The notes: generated by a model not told the origin, from the sequence alone. DNA of 64,000 nt from Streptomyces sp. XD-27 (GCF_030553055.1 NZ_CP130713.1:6882001-6946000), one strand, 5' to 3'; counted from the stretch's first letter, positions 25,212 to 34,204 are shown. Program-made: numbers and translations.

Positions 25212-25994
25212 ATGGACCTCCACCTCACCAGCAAGACGGCCCTCGTCACCGGCGCGAGCCGTGGCATCGGCCTCGCCACCGTCCGCCGGCTCGCCGCGGA
25301 GGGCGTACGGACCGTCGGCGTGGCCCGTACGATCACCGACGAGCTGAAGGCCACCGGGGCCGTCACCGTCGCGGCCGACCTGGCCACCCCGGACGGCGCC
25401 GAGCACGCCGTCGGCGCCGCGCGCTCCGCCCTCGGCGGCATCGACCTGCTGGTCAACGGGGTCGGCATCGGCGACGCCTATGCGACGGACGGCTTCCTCG
25501 CCGCGACCGACGACGTCTGGAAGGCCACCTTCGACATCACCCTCTTCAGCGCCGTGCGCGTCACCCGGGCAGCCCTGCCCGACCTGCTGGAGCGACACGG
25601 CGCGGTGGTCAACATCGGCTCGATGGGAGCGAGCGTCCCCTCCAGCGGCCCGGTCGACTACACCGTCGCCAAGGCCGCGCTCAAGGCGCTCGGGAAGTCG
25701 CTGGCCGAGGAGTTCGGGCCGCGCGGCGTCCGGGTCAACACCGTCTCGCCCGGGCCGGTCCGCACCGCCGTGTGGGAGGCGGGGGAGGGCTTCGGGGCGG
25801 AGCTCGCCGAAAGGGCGGGCATGGCACTGCCGGAGTTCCTGGCGCAGGTGCCCAGCATGATCGGCATGACCACGGCCCGGATGACCGAACCCGAGGAGGT
25901 CGCGGCCCTGGTGGCGTTCCTGCTGTCCGACCACGCACGCAGCATCATGGGCGCGGAACTGCGCATCGACGGCGGCGCCGTCAAGACGGTCTAG
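25212..25994 (+). CDS. Short-chain dehydrogenase/reductase
   Basis: 260 aa classical SDR. NAD(P) site TGASRGIG (about residues 14-21), active-site Ser in NIGSMGAS, Tyr-x3-Lys in DYTVAKAALK, and ending ELRIDGGAVKTV. A 77-bp gap follows the TetR gene that probably controls it. Its TAG stop is inside the CTAG duplicated by the IS5 insertion at 25995. Confidence 0.9.
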   Translation: MDLHLTSKTALVTGASRGIGLATVRRLAAEGVRTVGVARTITDELKATGAVTVAADLATPDGAEHAVGAARSALGGIDLLVNGVGIGDAYATDGFLAATDDVWKATFDITLFSAVRVTRAALPDLLERHGAVVNIGSMGASVPSSGPVDYTVAKAALKALGKSLAEEFGPRGVRVNTVSPGPVRTAVWEAGEGFGAELAERAGMALPEFLAQVPSMIGMTTARMTEPEEVAALVAFLLSDHARSIMGAELRIDGGAVKTV

Positions 25995-26934
25995 GGCCTG
26001 TTGTGAAAGTGCTGGTCACAGCCACTCGTAGAGGACTGCGACCAGCACGGTCGCCTCGTAGCGGACGGCGAGCTTGTCGTATCTCGTGGCGACTGCGCGG
26101 TGACGCTCGAGTCGATTGATTCCGCATTCGACCGCGTGGCGCTCGCGGAAGTCGGTCTTGTCGAACTTCGGCGGTCGGCCGCCGCCAGAGCCGAGCTTCT
26201 GCCGGTTGCGGATGCGGTCCGCAGGGACCGGGATCGTTGCTTCGATGCCGAGTCTGCGCAGGTAGGCGCGGTTCTTGCGGGAGTCGTACGCCTTGTCGGC
26301 CCGTACTCGGTCCGGTCGCTTGCGTGGCCGTCCCGGGCCCAGCCAGGGAACCCGGATTGCCTCCAGGACCGGCTCGAACTGCGGGGAATCACCCCACTGA
26401 CCGGCGGTGATTACCACGGACAGCGGCTTCTGGCCCTGCTCGACCGCGAGGTGGATCTTGCTGGTCAGGCCGCCTCGGGAGCGTCCGAGGCCGTGGTCGG
26501 CCGGCTCGACGGCGATTCCGCCGGGCGGCTCCTTCTGAGCGTCCCCTTTTTGCCGCTCCGGCGGCGTGCTGGTGGGCCCGGCAGACAGTCGAGTCGACGT
26601 TCACGTCCCAGGTGATCAGGCCCTTCGCGTCCGCCTCGGCCTGGAGCTGGGTGACGATCCGGGCCCAGGTGCCGTCCCGCTGCCGGCGTCGGAACAGGTC
26701 GTAGACCCGGTCCCACGGGCCGTACCTGTCGGGTACGTCTCGCCACGGGGCGCCGGTCCGAGTCCGCCACCGTATGCCATCTATCAGCTGCCGCCGTGTC
26801 CACACTGGCGGACGGCCCGGCTTGATGCCCTGCGGCAGCAGCGGTTCAAGCTGGTCCCACTGGCCGTTCGTCAGATCCCCACGTCCCACAGAGCGTGATC
26901 ATTCACGACCAAGATCCACTTTCGCAAACAGACC
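25995..26934. mobile_element. IS5-family insertion sequence, 940 bp
   Basis: Ends GGCCTGTTGTGAAAGTG (left) and GGTCTGTTTGCGAAAGTGG (right, reverse complement) are imperfect inverted repeats. Both sides are flanked by CTAG (25991-25994 and 26935-26938), the target duplication expected for IS5 relatives. It contains one transposase on the minus strand split by a frameshift. Confidence 0.85.
26016..26889 (-). CDS. IS5-family transposase, two frames
   Basis: GTG 26889 starts [20 protein letters not shown], with the first Asp in [16 protein letters not shown]. At the A5G4 run near 26545-26553 the frame must move by +1 (or -2) to reach [17 protein letters not shown], then [13 protein letters not shown] (second Asp) and [14 protein letters not shown] (Glu) to the stop at 26016. 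IS5 relatives often make transposase by programmed slippage at A-runs. Here the required direction is not the usual -1, so decay is also possible. Confidence 0.82.
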
Positions 26935-27683
26935 CTAGGCGGGGCGGACGGCTACCGCCACGGACGTCACGTACGGCTCGTCCAGCTCACCACCGGGGAA
27001 GTGCCGGGCGAGGTACTTCCGCTCCGCCGCAAGGAAAGCCGAGGCCCTGGGCTCGCCGAGCACGATAAAGGCTGAATGAGTGGCCAGCTTCGCGAGGTGG
27101 AAGTCGACGGAGACCCGGCGCGACCAGCGCAGCGCACGGGTCCTCCAGCAAAGCCCGGCCGGTGTTTCCACATTGGAGATGTAGAAGCCGGGCCCCAGCC
27201 ACTCCTCGATCCTGGCCCCCTGCTCCGCCACCCATGGCACGGACGGGTCCGGGTCGTTCCACCACAACGCGAGAGCGCCCCGGGACGCAGGGCCCGCAGG
27301 GCGGACGGGACGGCGCGTGCGGGGTCGGTCCAGTGCCAGGACTGGGCGTACGAGACGAGGTCGAGCGAGCCGTCGGCCAGCGGCAGCCGGTTGCCGTCCC
27401 CGCGCACGAGCGGGACCCCCGGTAGCTCGCGCCGAAACTGCGCTGCCATCCCGGCGCCTGGCTCCACGCCCACCACCCGGGCCCCGCGCTCATGCAGATC
27501 CCGGGCGGCGATCCCCGTCCCGGTGCCCACATCGGCCACCCGGGCCCCGGCAAGCCGCTGCCCGCTGAACTCCTCCACGGTTTCGAAGACGGCCGCGGGG
27601 TACTGCGGCCGGTGCGCGGCGTACGCGCCCGCGGCCCGGTCGAAGGCCAGAGCCCGTTCGTGGGCGGGGATGTCGTACGTCAC
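26935..27683 (-). pseudogene. Class I SAM methyltransferase, single-base frameshift
   Basis: GTG 27683 begins [21 protein letters not shown], and the SAM loop is [15 protein letters not shown]. After ALRPGA one base is missing in the C4 run 27278-27281. The next frame continues WWNDPDPSVPWVAEQG to the stop TAG at 26935-26937. Restoring a base gives a normal methyltransferase of about 249 aa (YcgJ/UbiE-like, substrate unknown). The stop shares the CTAG flank of the IS, and the 5' side abuts IS debris. Confidence 0.8.
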
Positions 27684-27732
27684 GCCCCGACTATTCCGCA
27701 GGCCGCCACTCCGGAACAGGGCGCGTCCTCGG

Positions 27733-27863
27733 CCAAGATCGACTATCGCGAGCGCCACGCGGTCGAATGCGGAATCAATCGACTCAAGCGCCACCGCGCA
27801 GTCGCCACGAGATACGACAAGCTCGCCATCCGCTACGAGGCGACCGTGCTGGTCGCAGCTAAG
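27733..27863 (+). pseudogene. IS5 transposase C-terminal scrap
   Basis: The plus-strand frame reads [20 protein letters not shown], then [18 protein letters not shown], nearly the same text as the C-terminus of the transposase at 26016-26889 but on the opposite strand. It is cut at about 27863 by another IS end. Confidence 0.8.
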
Positions 27864-27998
27864 GGCTGTCCCGCAAATGATCTCTGAGTCGGTCTGGCCG
27901 CGTTCGTCTGATGGGCGGCGTGCTCGCTCACCCGGCGAGTGCGAGGTTGTGCAGGCGGGCGATGCCGAGCATGGCGTGGTGGACGCCATCGCCTTTTA
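27864..27998 (-). pseudogene. End fragment of an IS related to the one at 29375
   Basis: It begins with an IS-end-like GGGCTGTCCCGCAAATGA. It encodes KGDGVHHAMLGIARLHNLALAG and a stop (27928-27930), which parallels KGDGVWWATSGVAHMHNLAL in the transposase at 29398. Cut at about 27998. Confidence 0.7.
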
Positions 27999-28002
27999 GA
28001 CG

Positions 28003-28150
28003 TCATCTCATTTGGACTCCTCCGGTAGCCTGCGGGCGTGGGGATCGTGGAGCGGCTGGTGCCGGATCAGTTGTGGGAGTTGTTCCAGCGGGTGGTGCCG
28101 GAAGCGCCTACCCGGCCTCAGGGCGGCGGCCGGCGTCGGCACGGCGACCG
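28003..28150 (+). pseudogene. 5' fragment of a third IS5-type transposase
   Basis: From GTG 28038: VGIVERLVPDQLWELFQRVV, then PTRPQGGGRRRHGDRE, the standard start of a Streptomyces IS5 transposase. Homology stops at about 28150. The upstream GTCATCTCATTTGGACTCC looks like its terminal repeat. Confidence 0.7.
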
Positions 28151-28263
28151 GGAGGGCACGGATGCGGTGGACGACCGGAGGCTGCCGATCCAGGCCGGAG
28201 GGCGAGCGAGGCTGCGGCTCGGGCCAGGGCAGCAGTGCATTGGATCCACAGGAGGCAAGAACA

Positions 28264-28383
28264 GTGCGGCGACCAGTCCAGGAGCGGAGCAAGGCCAAGC
28301 GGGCGGAGCTTCTCGATGCGGCCGCACGGCTGTTCGCGGAGCGCGGCTACGCCCAGACAACGGTCGACGACTGGCTTCGGTGA
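28264..28383 (+). pseudogene. TetR-type HTH fragment
   Basis: GTG 28264 follows a strong AGGAGG. The 39 residues read VRRPVQERSKAKRAELLDAA, then ARLFAERGYAQTTVDD, the first two helices of a TetR HTH, and stop after DWLR. The recognition helix and ligand domain are missing. Sequence beyond the stop (to about 28519) stays open in another frame but is not recognisable. Confidence 0.65.
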
Positions 28384-28587
28384 CCTGCTGCAGGCGCCGA
28401 TCCTGCTGGGCGTCCATGTAGAGGCTTTGCACGGTGACGTCGTCCGGGTAACCGCTGCCGCCGAGGTCGCCCGCGACTTCGCGGCCGGAGTACGCCGCAC
28501 CCGGCGCTCCGCAGCCTGACCAACAGATCCCCCACCATCAACTCCATGAAAGCCCGCGCCATGCGCATGCAAGAAAGAGCTCATCCG

Positions 28588-28926
28588 ATGACGAAGAACA
28601 AGATCCGCAGCGCCATAGCGGCAGCGGTAATCACAGCTGCAGCACTGGGAGGGGCAGTGGCAACCGCCCCGGAAGCGGCAGCGGCCTCGTGCAACTCCTG
28701 GACGCAGAAGGGCAAGACGACGGCCACGGTGACACTCCGGTCGAACCACTCCACCAGTTCGACGGCCCTCGGGGTCCTGAGCAAGGGCACCCGCGTCACC
28801 TCCAACTGCCTCTGGTGGGACGGCCACTCCCAGTACCAGTGGTACCGGGTCAAGGTCACCAGCGGCGCCAACACCGGCCGGACCGGCTGGATCTGGGGCG
28901 CCTACTTCTGGGGCTTCGCGAACTGA
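28588..28926 (+). CDS. Secreted SH3-like (SH3b) small protein
   Basis: 112 aa from ATG 28588. Signal peptide: MTKNKIRSAIAAAVITAAALGG and an AxA site near APEAAAAS. The mature part has the SH3b pattern TVTLRSNHSTSSTALGVLSKG and WYRVKV...GRTGWIWGAYF, with two cysteines that could pair. SH3b modules often bind peptidoglycan. It has its own ribosome site among IS debris, so it is probably cargo. In-frame ATGs at 28546, 28555 and 28561 would bury the signal peptide. Confidence 0.78.
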   Translation: MTKNKIRSAIAAAVITAAALGGAVATAPEAAAASCNSWTQKGKTTATVTLRSNHSTSSTALGVLSKGTRVTSNCLWWDGHSQYQWYRVKVTSGANTGRTGWIWGAYFWGFAN

Positions 28927-29045
28927 CCGGCCAGCGCCCACCCCCCGTTCCAGGCGGAAGAACACATGTCCCGATACCCACCGCGATCAGGCCGGTGAAC
29001 AGTCCCAACCCGCCCCTTGGGGAGAGCCAGGAACCGGACACCCTG

Positions 29046-29273
29046 ATGGCCGCGCCGGAAGCCGCCACTCCTTCATGGGAGCACGAGCCTGACATGCGCT
29101 TCGACCTGTTCATAGCCAAGTGCCTGGCGCACGCCGACGCGACCGGCTGCACCGCCGAACGACGACTCGCCGCCGGTGTGCGTTCGGTCTTCACCGAATG
29201 GCGCGACAAGCGCGAGTTCGCGCTGACCGCCGGCAGCAACGAGATGGCCGTGCAGACGGACGCTTTGGGATGA
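29046..29273 (+). CDS. Small hypothetical protein
   Basis: 75 aa: MAAPEAATPSWEHEPDMRFD, then FIAKCLAHADATGCTAERRLAAG. Charged and helical, with no membrane part. A terminator hairpin follows at 29331. I do not recognise it; the codon pattern and trailing terminator favour a real gene. Confidence 0.45.
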   Translation: MAAPEAATPSWEHEPDMRFDLFIAKCLAHADATGCTAERRLAAGVRSVFTEWRDKREFALTAGSNEMAVQTDALG

Positions 29274-29330
29274 GGGTCGCTGGGTGACCCCTGGCCGTTA
29301 AGCGCGTCCGGCGCTATGCGTCCGCACCCC

Positions 29331-29364
29331 TCACCGGGAGTGTGGCAAGCCATGCTCCCGGTGA
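29331..29364. terminator. Rho-independent-type hairpin
   Basis: TCACCGGGAG (29331-29340) and CTCCCGGTGA (29355-29364), perfect 10-bp arms with a 14-nt loop, followed by ACCCTTCTT. It ends the small-gene transcript just before the IS at 29375. Confidence 0.75.
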
Positions 29365-29374
29365 ACCCTTCTTA

Positions 29375-30222
29375 AAGCTTGTCTCGTGACGCTGTGATCA
29401 GTGGCTGAGGGCGAGGTTGTGCATGTGGGCGACGCCGCTGGTGGCCCACCAGACGCCGTCGCCTTTCAGGCGGCAGTCGCGCAGGATCTTCCAGTTCTTC
29501 ATGCGGGCGAAGGCGTGCTCGACGCGGGCGCGTACCCGCCGGTGGGAGGTGTTGTGCTGTTCCTTCCAGTCGGGCAGCCGGTCCTGCCCGGCCTGGCGAC
29601 GGTGGGGCATCAGGACGCCGGTGCCCTGGTAGCCGCCGTCGGCGAGGACGGTCGCGGTGCCGCATGCCCCCTTGATGCCGGACTCGGCGAAGGCGGTGCA
29701 GTCGTTGCGGTTGCCGGGCAGCGGGCGGCCGACGGCCAGCACCACCCGGGTGTCCGCTTTGATCAGGACCTGGAGGTTCGCTGAGTACCGGTAGTTCTTC
29801 GACGAGGCCGACACCGTCCGGTCTCTCGTGGGCACCAGTGTGCCGTCCACGATGAGGATGTGGTGCCGTCCGGGCTTGTGCTTGCCCGGGGCCAGGGCCA
29901 GCAGGGGCCCGTGCCGGCCGATCATCCGGCCGACGGCCGCGGGGGAGATCCCGAAGAGCGGGGCGAGCTGGCGCATGGTGAGGTTCGTACGGCAGTACAT
30001 CGCCACGAGCAGGACCCGGTCCTCCAGGGGCAGTGCCCACGGGCGGCCCGGCCGGTCCGGGTCCAGAGCCCGGCCACCGTTGCGGTGGACAGCCCGCACC
30101 AGACGCTGGAACTGACGCGGGCGGAGCCCGGTGAACACCTCTATGAGCTCACGTCGTTGAGCCGTGACAACCTGCACGACTAGCTCAACGCCGCACCCGA
30201 CCGCGAGTTACGAGACAGGCTT
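29375..30222. mobile_element. Complete IS5-superfamily element, about 848 bp
   Basis: Ends AAGCTTGTCTCGTGAC (left) and AAGCCTGTCTCGTAAC (right, reverse complement) are inverted repeats flanked by TA on both sides (29373-29374, 30223-30224). One intact transposase is inside. Exact ends could move by a base. Confidence 0.8.
29398..30177 (-). CDS. IS5-type transposase (HTH_Tnp_4 + DDE_Tnp_4)
   Basis: 259 aa from GTG 30177, uninterrupted. HTH segment RTNLTMRQLAPLFGISPAAVGRMI, then the catalytic triad in HILIVDGTLVPT (Asp), VLADGGYQG (Asp) and RARVEHAFARMK (Glu). All elements look functional, so this may be the youngest IS in the island. Confidence 0.88.
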   Translation of the reverse strand: MQVVTAQRRELIEVFTGLRPRQFQRLVRAVHRNGGRALDPDRPGRPWALPLEDRVLLVAMYCRTNLTMRQLAPLFGISPAAVGRMIGRHGPLLALAPGKHKPGRHHILIVDGTLVPTRDRTVSASSKNYRYSANLQVLIKADTRVVLAVGRPLPGNRNDCTAFAESGIKGACGTATVLADGGYQGTGVLMPHRRQAGQDRLPDWKEQHNTSHRRVRARVEHAFARMKNWKILRDCRLKGDGVWWATSGVAHMHNLALSH

Positions 30223-30315
30223 TAGGACGTGTTGCGAAGGTGTGTGCGGCGACGGACGTGCCGTAGTACACCTGGGGAGACATAGAGACGCGTTTGTTCT
30301 CACTTGGAGTCGTCG

Positions 30316-30624
30316 ATGGCCGTTCGCTGTGTCGTGCCCAACATCCAGTCGGAGGCCGCGCAGGGGAGCCGGGAGTTCTATGGCCTGCTGGGTTTCGAGG
30401 AGGTCATGAACCACGGCTGGATCATGACGCTCGCCTCCCCGTCCAGCCCGGCAGCGCAGATCAGCATCATGACCAGCGACAAGACCGCGCCTGTTACCCC
30501 CGATATGAGCGTCGAGGTGGACGACGTGGATGCGGCCTATGCGGTCATGCGGGAGAAGGGTTGCGCTGGTCAGGCGCCTACTGGTCTGGGATTTCCCAGG
30601 GACTTTTCAGGGACGTTTCGCTGA
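30316..30624 (+). CDS. VOC-fold (glyoxalase-like) protein, 3' truncated
   Basis: 102 aa from ATG 30316: MAVRCVVPNIQSEAAQGSRE, FYGLLGFEEVMNHGWIMTLAS, VEVDDVDAAYAVMREKG. The last beta strands with the terminal metal-ligand Glu (usually RRFFVRDPNG...) are missing; the frame ends SGTFR. It probably lost its 3' end at a recombination joint near 30590. Confidence 0.7.
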   Translation: MAVRCVVPNIQSEAAQGSREFYGLLGFEEVMNHGWIMTLASPSSPAAQISIMTSDKTAPVTPDMSVEVDDVDAAYAVMREKGCAGQAPTGLGFPRDFSGTFR

Positions 30625-30659
30625 GGAAAGGATCGAAACCCAGGTCAGGCCCTGTTTCC

Positions 30660-30725
30660 TCAGCACTCGATGACGTTGACCGCGAGTCCGCCGCGGGCCG
30701 TCTCCTTGTACTTGACCTTCATGTC
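30660..30725 (-). pseudogene. C-terminal scrap resembling L-serine dehydratase
   Basis: Twenty-one residues ending KYKETARGGLAVNVIEC match the C-terminus of SdaA-type serine ammonia-lyase as I recall it. Nothing else of the gene is present. Confidence 0.5.
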
Positions 30726-30957
30726 TATGTTGATCCCCCTTTAGGGCCTCGGTGACGTTGCCGGCCATGTAGTGTCGACCAGGCCGCCGTCGCCGGACGG
30801 CGGCGTTGCCGTTGCGGTCGATACACGCGATCTAGATGAAGTCGCCGATCGGGCCGTAGGTCAGTTCGAGGTGGCGTGCTCCTTGCCGATCGCCGAGGGC
30901 CTCGGGTGGATCTTGCCGCCGCCCCGACGGACCGCATCGAGTTTCTCAATCGTGGTG
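30726..30957. other. No gene recognised; decayed coding-like stretch
   Basis: The minus strand reads KLDAVRRGGGKIHPRPSA, IGKEHATSN-stop and ELTYGPIGDFI-stop-IACIDRNGNAAV, broken by stops. It looks like a relic, but I cannot name the family. Confidence 0.35.
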
Positions 30958-30960
30958 TGA

Positions 30961-30993
30961 CAAACCGTCAGTAGGGTCAGCAATGGGTCAGCA
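30961..30993 (+). promoter_or_regulatory. Putative integrase arm-type sites, right end
   Basis: CAAACCGTCAG (30961-30971), then GTCAGCA at 30976-30982 and 30987-30993, again 11 bp apart as at the left end. No gene is seen between here and the pirin stop. Confidence 0.5.
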
Positions 30994-31150
30994 TAAGGAC
31001 GGCTAGAGCTGGTAACGGATGGTCGAACCTGCAACTCTTCGTGCCGCTTGAAGGGCTCCTGTGCCGAGCTTGGCGGGGCATCTGGCGGCGGTCGGCTCGG
31101 CGAGGTAGTGGCCGCACTCGGCAGCGCGCTGTTCAAAGTGCGTAGGCGCA

Positions 31151-31317
31151 GGTCAGCGCTCCCACCCTCGTGGCTTCAGGGGGAGCGGGGGCAGTTCGGG
31201 AGCGGGCAACGGGGCGCCGCCGTAGCCATGCACCTCGCCGAATCGGGACCCGGACATCCAGTCCTCGCGGGCCCGCGCGATGTCCTCGTGCGACCGCCCG
31301 ACGAAGTTCCACCACAT
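31151..31317 (-). repeat. Right attachment copy: 3' end of the intact pirin gene
   Basis: Partner of 17046-17212, 162 of 167 bases identical. It supplies the last 55 codons of the pirin gene, so the gene stays complete after integration. Confidence 0.85.
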
Positions 31318-32121
31318 CACGATCCGCTCCTCGAACGGCTCGCCGCCCAGCAGCATGAACGCGCTGTCCACGTCGGCGCGCAGCGGCAGTTCGGAGCGCC
31401 CGCAGCCCAGGTACAGCAGCGAGCCGGGGGCCAGCCGCACGCCGTCGACCTCGGCCTCACCGGACATGGTGAGCGCGGCGTACTCGAAGTCGGGCCGCAC
31501 CGGCAGCCGGGTGTCCGTGCCCGCCGCGAGCGCGATGTCGGCCCCCACGAGCGGGGAGAAGGTGCTGCCGGGGGAGGCCGCGCCGTCCAGTTCGCCCAGG
31601 ATGACGGTGGCCCGCAGGCCGCCGCCGCCCGTGACCCGAGGCAGTTCGGCATGGTGCTCCCAGCGCGGCTCGATGTGCCGGTCGCCGTCCGGCAGCGCGA
31701 CCCACAGCTGCGCCCCGTGCAGGAAGCGGGCGTGCTCCCGCGGCGACTCCTCGGAGTGCGCGATGGCCCGGCCGGACGTCATCAGCCCCAACTCGCCGGG
31801 GCGCAGCGTCTGGCGGCTGCCCAGGCTGTCCCGGTGCAGCACCTCGCCGTCGTGCAGCCAGCTCACCGTCTGCAGCCCCATGTGCGGGTGCGGTGGGACC
31901 TGCATCCCCGGCTCCTGGGCGATGTCGTCGGGCCCGTAGTGGTCGACGAAGCACCACGCCCCGATCATCCGCCGACCGAGGTGGGGCAGCAGGCGGCGGA
32001 CCACGGTCGACTCGCCGAGCGGAACGCTCCGGCCGGTCAGCAGTTCGCGGACCGGGCGGGCGGTGACATCGGCGCGCCCGCCGCACACCGTCGCCGGGGG
32101 CCTGAGGTCGAGATTGCTCAT
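31153..32121 (-). CDS. Pirin-family bicupin protein
   Basis: 322 aa from ATG 32121. N-terminal cupin with the iron-site histidines in VPPHPHMGLQTVSWL (HxH) and GRAIAHSEESP; the C-terminal pirin domain ends FVGRSHEDIARAREDW. Pirins act as quercetinase-like enzymes or redox-linked co-regulators. Its ATG overlaps the PAP2 stop by 4 bp. The last 167 bp are the attachment repeat of the island. It was formerly adjacent to the XRE-cupin gene. Confidence 0.92.
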   Translation of the reverse strand: MSNLDLRPPATVCGGRADVTARPVRELLTGRSVPLGESTVVRRLLPHLGRRMIGAWCFVDHYGPDDIAQEPGMQVPPHPHMGLQTVSWLHDGEVLHRDSLGSRQTLRPGELGLMTSGRAIAHSEESPREHARFLHGAQLWVALPDGDRHIEPRWEHHAELPRVTGGGGLRATVILGELDGAASPGSTFSPLVGADIALAAGTDTRLPVRPDFEYAALTMSGEAEVDGVRLAPGSLLYLGCGRSELPLRADVDSAFMLLGGEPFEERIVMWWNFVGRSHEDIARAREDWMSGSRFGEVHGYGGAPLPAPELPPLPLKPRGWER

Positions 32122-32807
32122 GACGGAACTCTCCCATCGCGGACGTGGTCCTGGTCGCGGCCGGCACCGCCGGTCCCCGCCGCTTCGTACGTGGCCACGG
32201 CGGCGGCCACCAGCGCGGCGCCCAGCAACCAGCCGCCCACGACATCGCTCGTCCAGTGGACGCCCAGGTAGACGCGGGTGAAGCCCACGCCCAGGACCGA
32301 CACGGCCGCGACGGCGGCCGCGAGCGCCAGCCATCGGGGCCGCGCGCCGTGCCGTGCGAGCAGCCAGAGCACGAGTCCGCAGGAGACGGCCGCGGTCACG
32401 GCGTGCCCGGAGGGGAACGCGAAGTAGTTGCCCGAGTCGACCGGGTCCGGCCAGTGCGGGCGCTCCCGCCTGACCGTCGCCTTGACGGTCCATTGGAGCA
32501 GCGTGCCCAGCGCCGAGGTGAGCACCACCCAGAGCGCGAGCCGCCACTCCCGCCGCCACGCGAGCCAGCCGACCGCCACGGCCAGCAGCGCGCGCATCGT
32601 CATCGGGTCCCAGACCCGGTCGGTCAGGACGCGGTTGGCGTCGGTCCAGCCGTCGTGTGTGACCGCCCAGCGGTGCAAGGACCGGGAGATCTCCCGGTCG
32701 GCGGAGTCCAGCGGACCCCAGTCGGCCGCCACCGGCACCAGGAGCAGGAGGAACAGTCCGGCGAGCAGCGTCGCGCCGCGGGCGGCACGGGTGGTCGGCA
32801 CCAGCAT
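32118..32807 (-). CDS. PAP2-family phosphatase (membrane)
   Basis: 229 aa with a signal-anchor and about five membrane helices. PAP2 motifs in order: KATVRRERPHW (KX6RP), FAFPSGHAVTAA (PSGH) and GFTRVYLGVHWTSDVVGG (SRX5HX3D-type). It would dephosphorylate lipid phosphates such as undecaprenyl pyrophosphate outside the membrane. The stop overlaps the pirin start, giving one transcript. Confidence 0.9.
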   Translation of the reverse strand: MLVPTTRAARGATLLAGLFLLLLVPVAADWGPLDSADREISRSLHRWAVTHDGWTDANRVLTDRVWDPMTMRALLAVAVGWLAWRREWRLALWVVLTSALGTLLQWTVKATVRRERPHWPDPVDSGNYFAFPSGHAVTAAVSCGLVLWLLARHGARPRWLALAAAVAAVSVLGVGFTRVYLGVHWTSDVVGGWLLGAALVAAAVATYEAAGTGGAGRDQDHVRDGRVPS

Positions 32808-32960
32808 GGACCGATGATCGCGCAGAGCCGGACGGGGGCCAAGCGGATCGGGTGGGCCGGACGGGCCGCGGCCGCGCTCCGGACCCGGTGAGTCGTGCCC
32901 CACGGGTCGACGGACCTGGTGAGCCGGGCCGTGCCCGGCGGGCACGGTCGGCGGCCTCGC

Positions 32961-33896
32961 TCAGCCGAGCACGCGCAGCGCCGGGACGAAGGTCACCAGC
33001 ACCGGGACCGCCGGGACGAGGGCCGCCGCGGCCGTGAGCCGCAGTCGGCGTGCCGCCGACAGCCGGGACGCGGGCGCGAGCAGCCGGTCCACCCGGCGCG
33101 GCACCGCGGCGAGCGGCGCCGGACAGGGGCCGAACACCCCGCGGTCCTCGTTGAGTTCGACCAGCGCCAGCGCGGTGGTCAGCCGCCCGAAGCGACGGGA
33201 GGCGGAGTCGTCGGCGGCCAGTTCGACCAGCCGGTGCACCTCGTCGCGGAACGCGGCGAAGACCGGCACCTGCGGAAAGCCGGTGGCCAGCGCGGACGCG
33301 CAGTGCAGCAACCAGTCGTGGCGGGCCCGCGCGTGCCCCTGCTCGTGCGCCAGGACGGCGTCCAGCTGCCGGCCCTTGAGCCGGCGCAGCGCCGCGGTGG
33401 TCAGGACCAGTTGAGGCGTGGCGCCGGGCAGCCACCAGGCGCCGGGCCGCTCGCCTTCCAGCACCACGAGCCGTTCCCCGCGCGGCTCCTCGCCGGGCAT
33501 CAGCGGGGAGCGTACGAGAAGCTCCGCGCGCCGCTGCCTGCGCCGGGCGCGCGCCCCGCGGACCTCGCGGGTGAGCATCACAGCGGTCCATACGGCGCCG
33601 GCGGCGAGGGCCACGGCGACCGGCGCGGCCCACGGACCGTAGAGGCCGAGGGCATACGCCTCGACCACACCCTGCGGGGCGGGCGCGAAGACGTTGCCCC
33701 GCACGGCCTCGGAGGCGGCGGCCGCGCTCAGCGCCATCGCGAGCCCGCAGCACAGCAGCACGCCGACGACCACGCACTGCCACATCCACAGGGCGAGCAC
33801 GGGTTCGCGGTCGGGCCAGTCGGAGCGGGCCAGCAGTCGCGGTGCCATCGCCGCGGCCAGCGTGCCGAGAACCAGCAGCGCGAGCGGGACCATCAT
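32961..33896 (-). CDS. M56-family membrane metallopeptidase
   Basis: 311 aa. N-terminal helices, then the zinc motif HEQGH in LDAVLAHEQGHARARHDW, a downstream ELAADDSA segment with the third ligand, and a C-terminal helix pair. Such BlaR1/CtaN-like peptidases usually follow a BlaI repressor; none is present here. Immediately upstream is the heptamer array. Confidence 0.88.
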   Translation of the reverse strand: MMVPLALLVLGTLAAAMAPRLLARSDWPDREPVLALWMWQCVVVGVLLCCGLAMALSAAAASEAVRGNVFAPAPQGVVEAYALGLYGPWAAPVAVALAAGAVWTAVMLTREVRGARARRRQRRAELLVRSPLMPGEEPRGERLVVLEGERPGAWWLPGATPQLVLTTAALRRLKGRQLDAVLAHEQGHARARHDWLLHCASALATGFPQVPVFAAFRDEVHRLVELAADDSASRRFGRLTTALALVELNEDRGVFGPCPAPLAAVPRRVDRLLAPASRLSAARRLRLTAAAALVPAVPVLVTFVPALRVLG

Positions 33897-34013
33897 GGCG
33901 ATCAGCCTATGAGCGAGGCCCTATCAGGCGGTACGGTCGCGCGGGGGAAGTGACGCACGCCACGGTTTCCGTGGGGTGGCCGATGGTTCGGCAGGCGGGG
34001 GAGTGGTAGGTCC

Positions 34014-34104
34014 GACTGCCGACTGCCGACTGCCGACTGCCGACTGCCGACTGCCGACTGCCGACTGCCGACTGCCGACTGCCGACTGCCGACTGCCGAC
34101 TGCC
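34014..34104. repeat. Thirteen tandem copies of GACTGCC
   Basis: A perfect 7-bp array, followed by two near-copies of a 28-30-bp block (about 34098-34155) that begin with the same heptamer and contain GTCGCTGGACGCA. It lies between the M56 gene start and the DUF5134-like gene. It is not CRISPR: there are no spacers. Confidence 0.9.
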
Positions 34105-34204
34105 GACCGGCGGTCGCTGGACGCACGACTGCCGACCGGCCGTCGCTGGACGCATCTGCCGCGTCTGCGTCTGCCGTGGCCCCTGGTTCCGCCTCCGCCT
34201 CCGC

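Noticed and set aside
31153..32121. phiC31 attB in this pirin gene
   Set aside because: The pirin gene hosting phiC31 attB is a different paralogue as I recall it, and its core sequence is not visible here. The duplication here is at the 3' end and next to a tyrosine integrase, not a serine integrase.
31153..33789. An 878-codon open frame on the minus strand through pirin, PAP2 and M56 genes
   Set aside because: Only the first 322 codons from ATG 32121 show homology; the rest is an out-of-frame reading of the PAP2 and M56 genes, opened by GC-rich composition.
34014..34104. Regular repeats that might be taken for a CRISPR array
   Set aside because: Units are 7 bp and contiguous with no spacers; no cas genes in the window.
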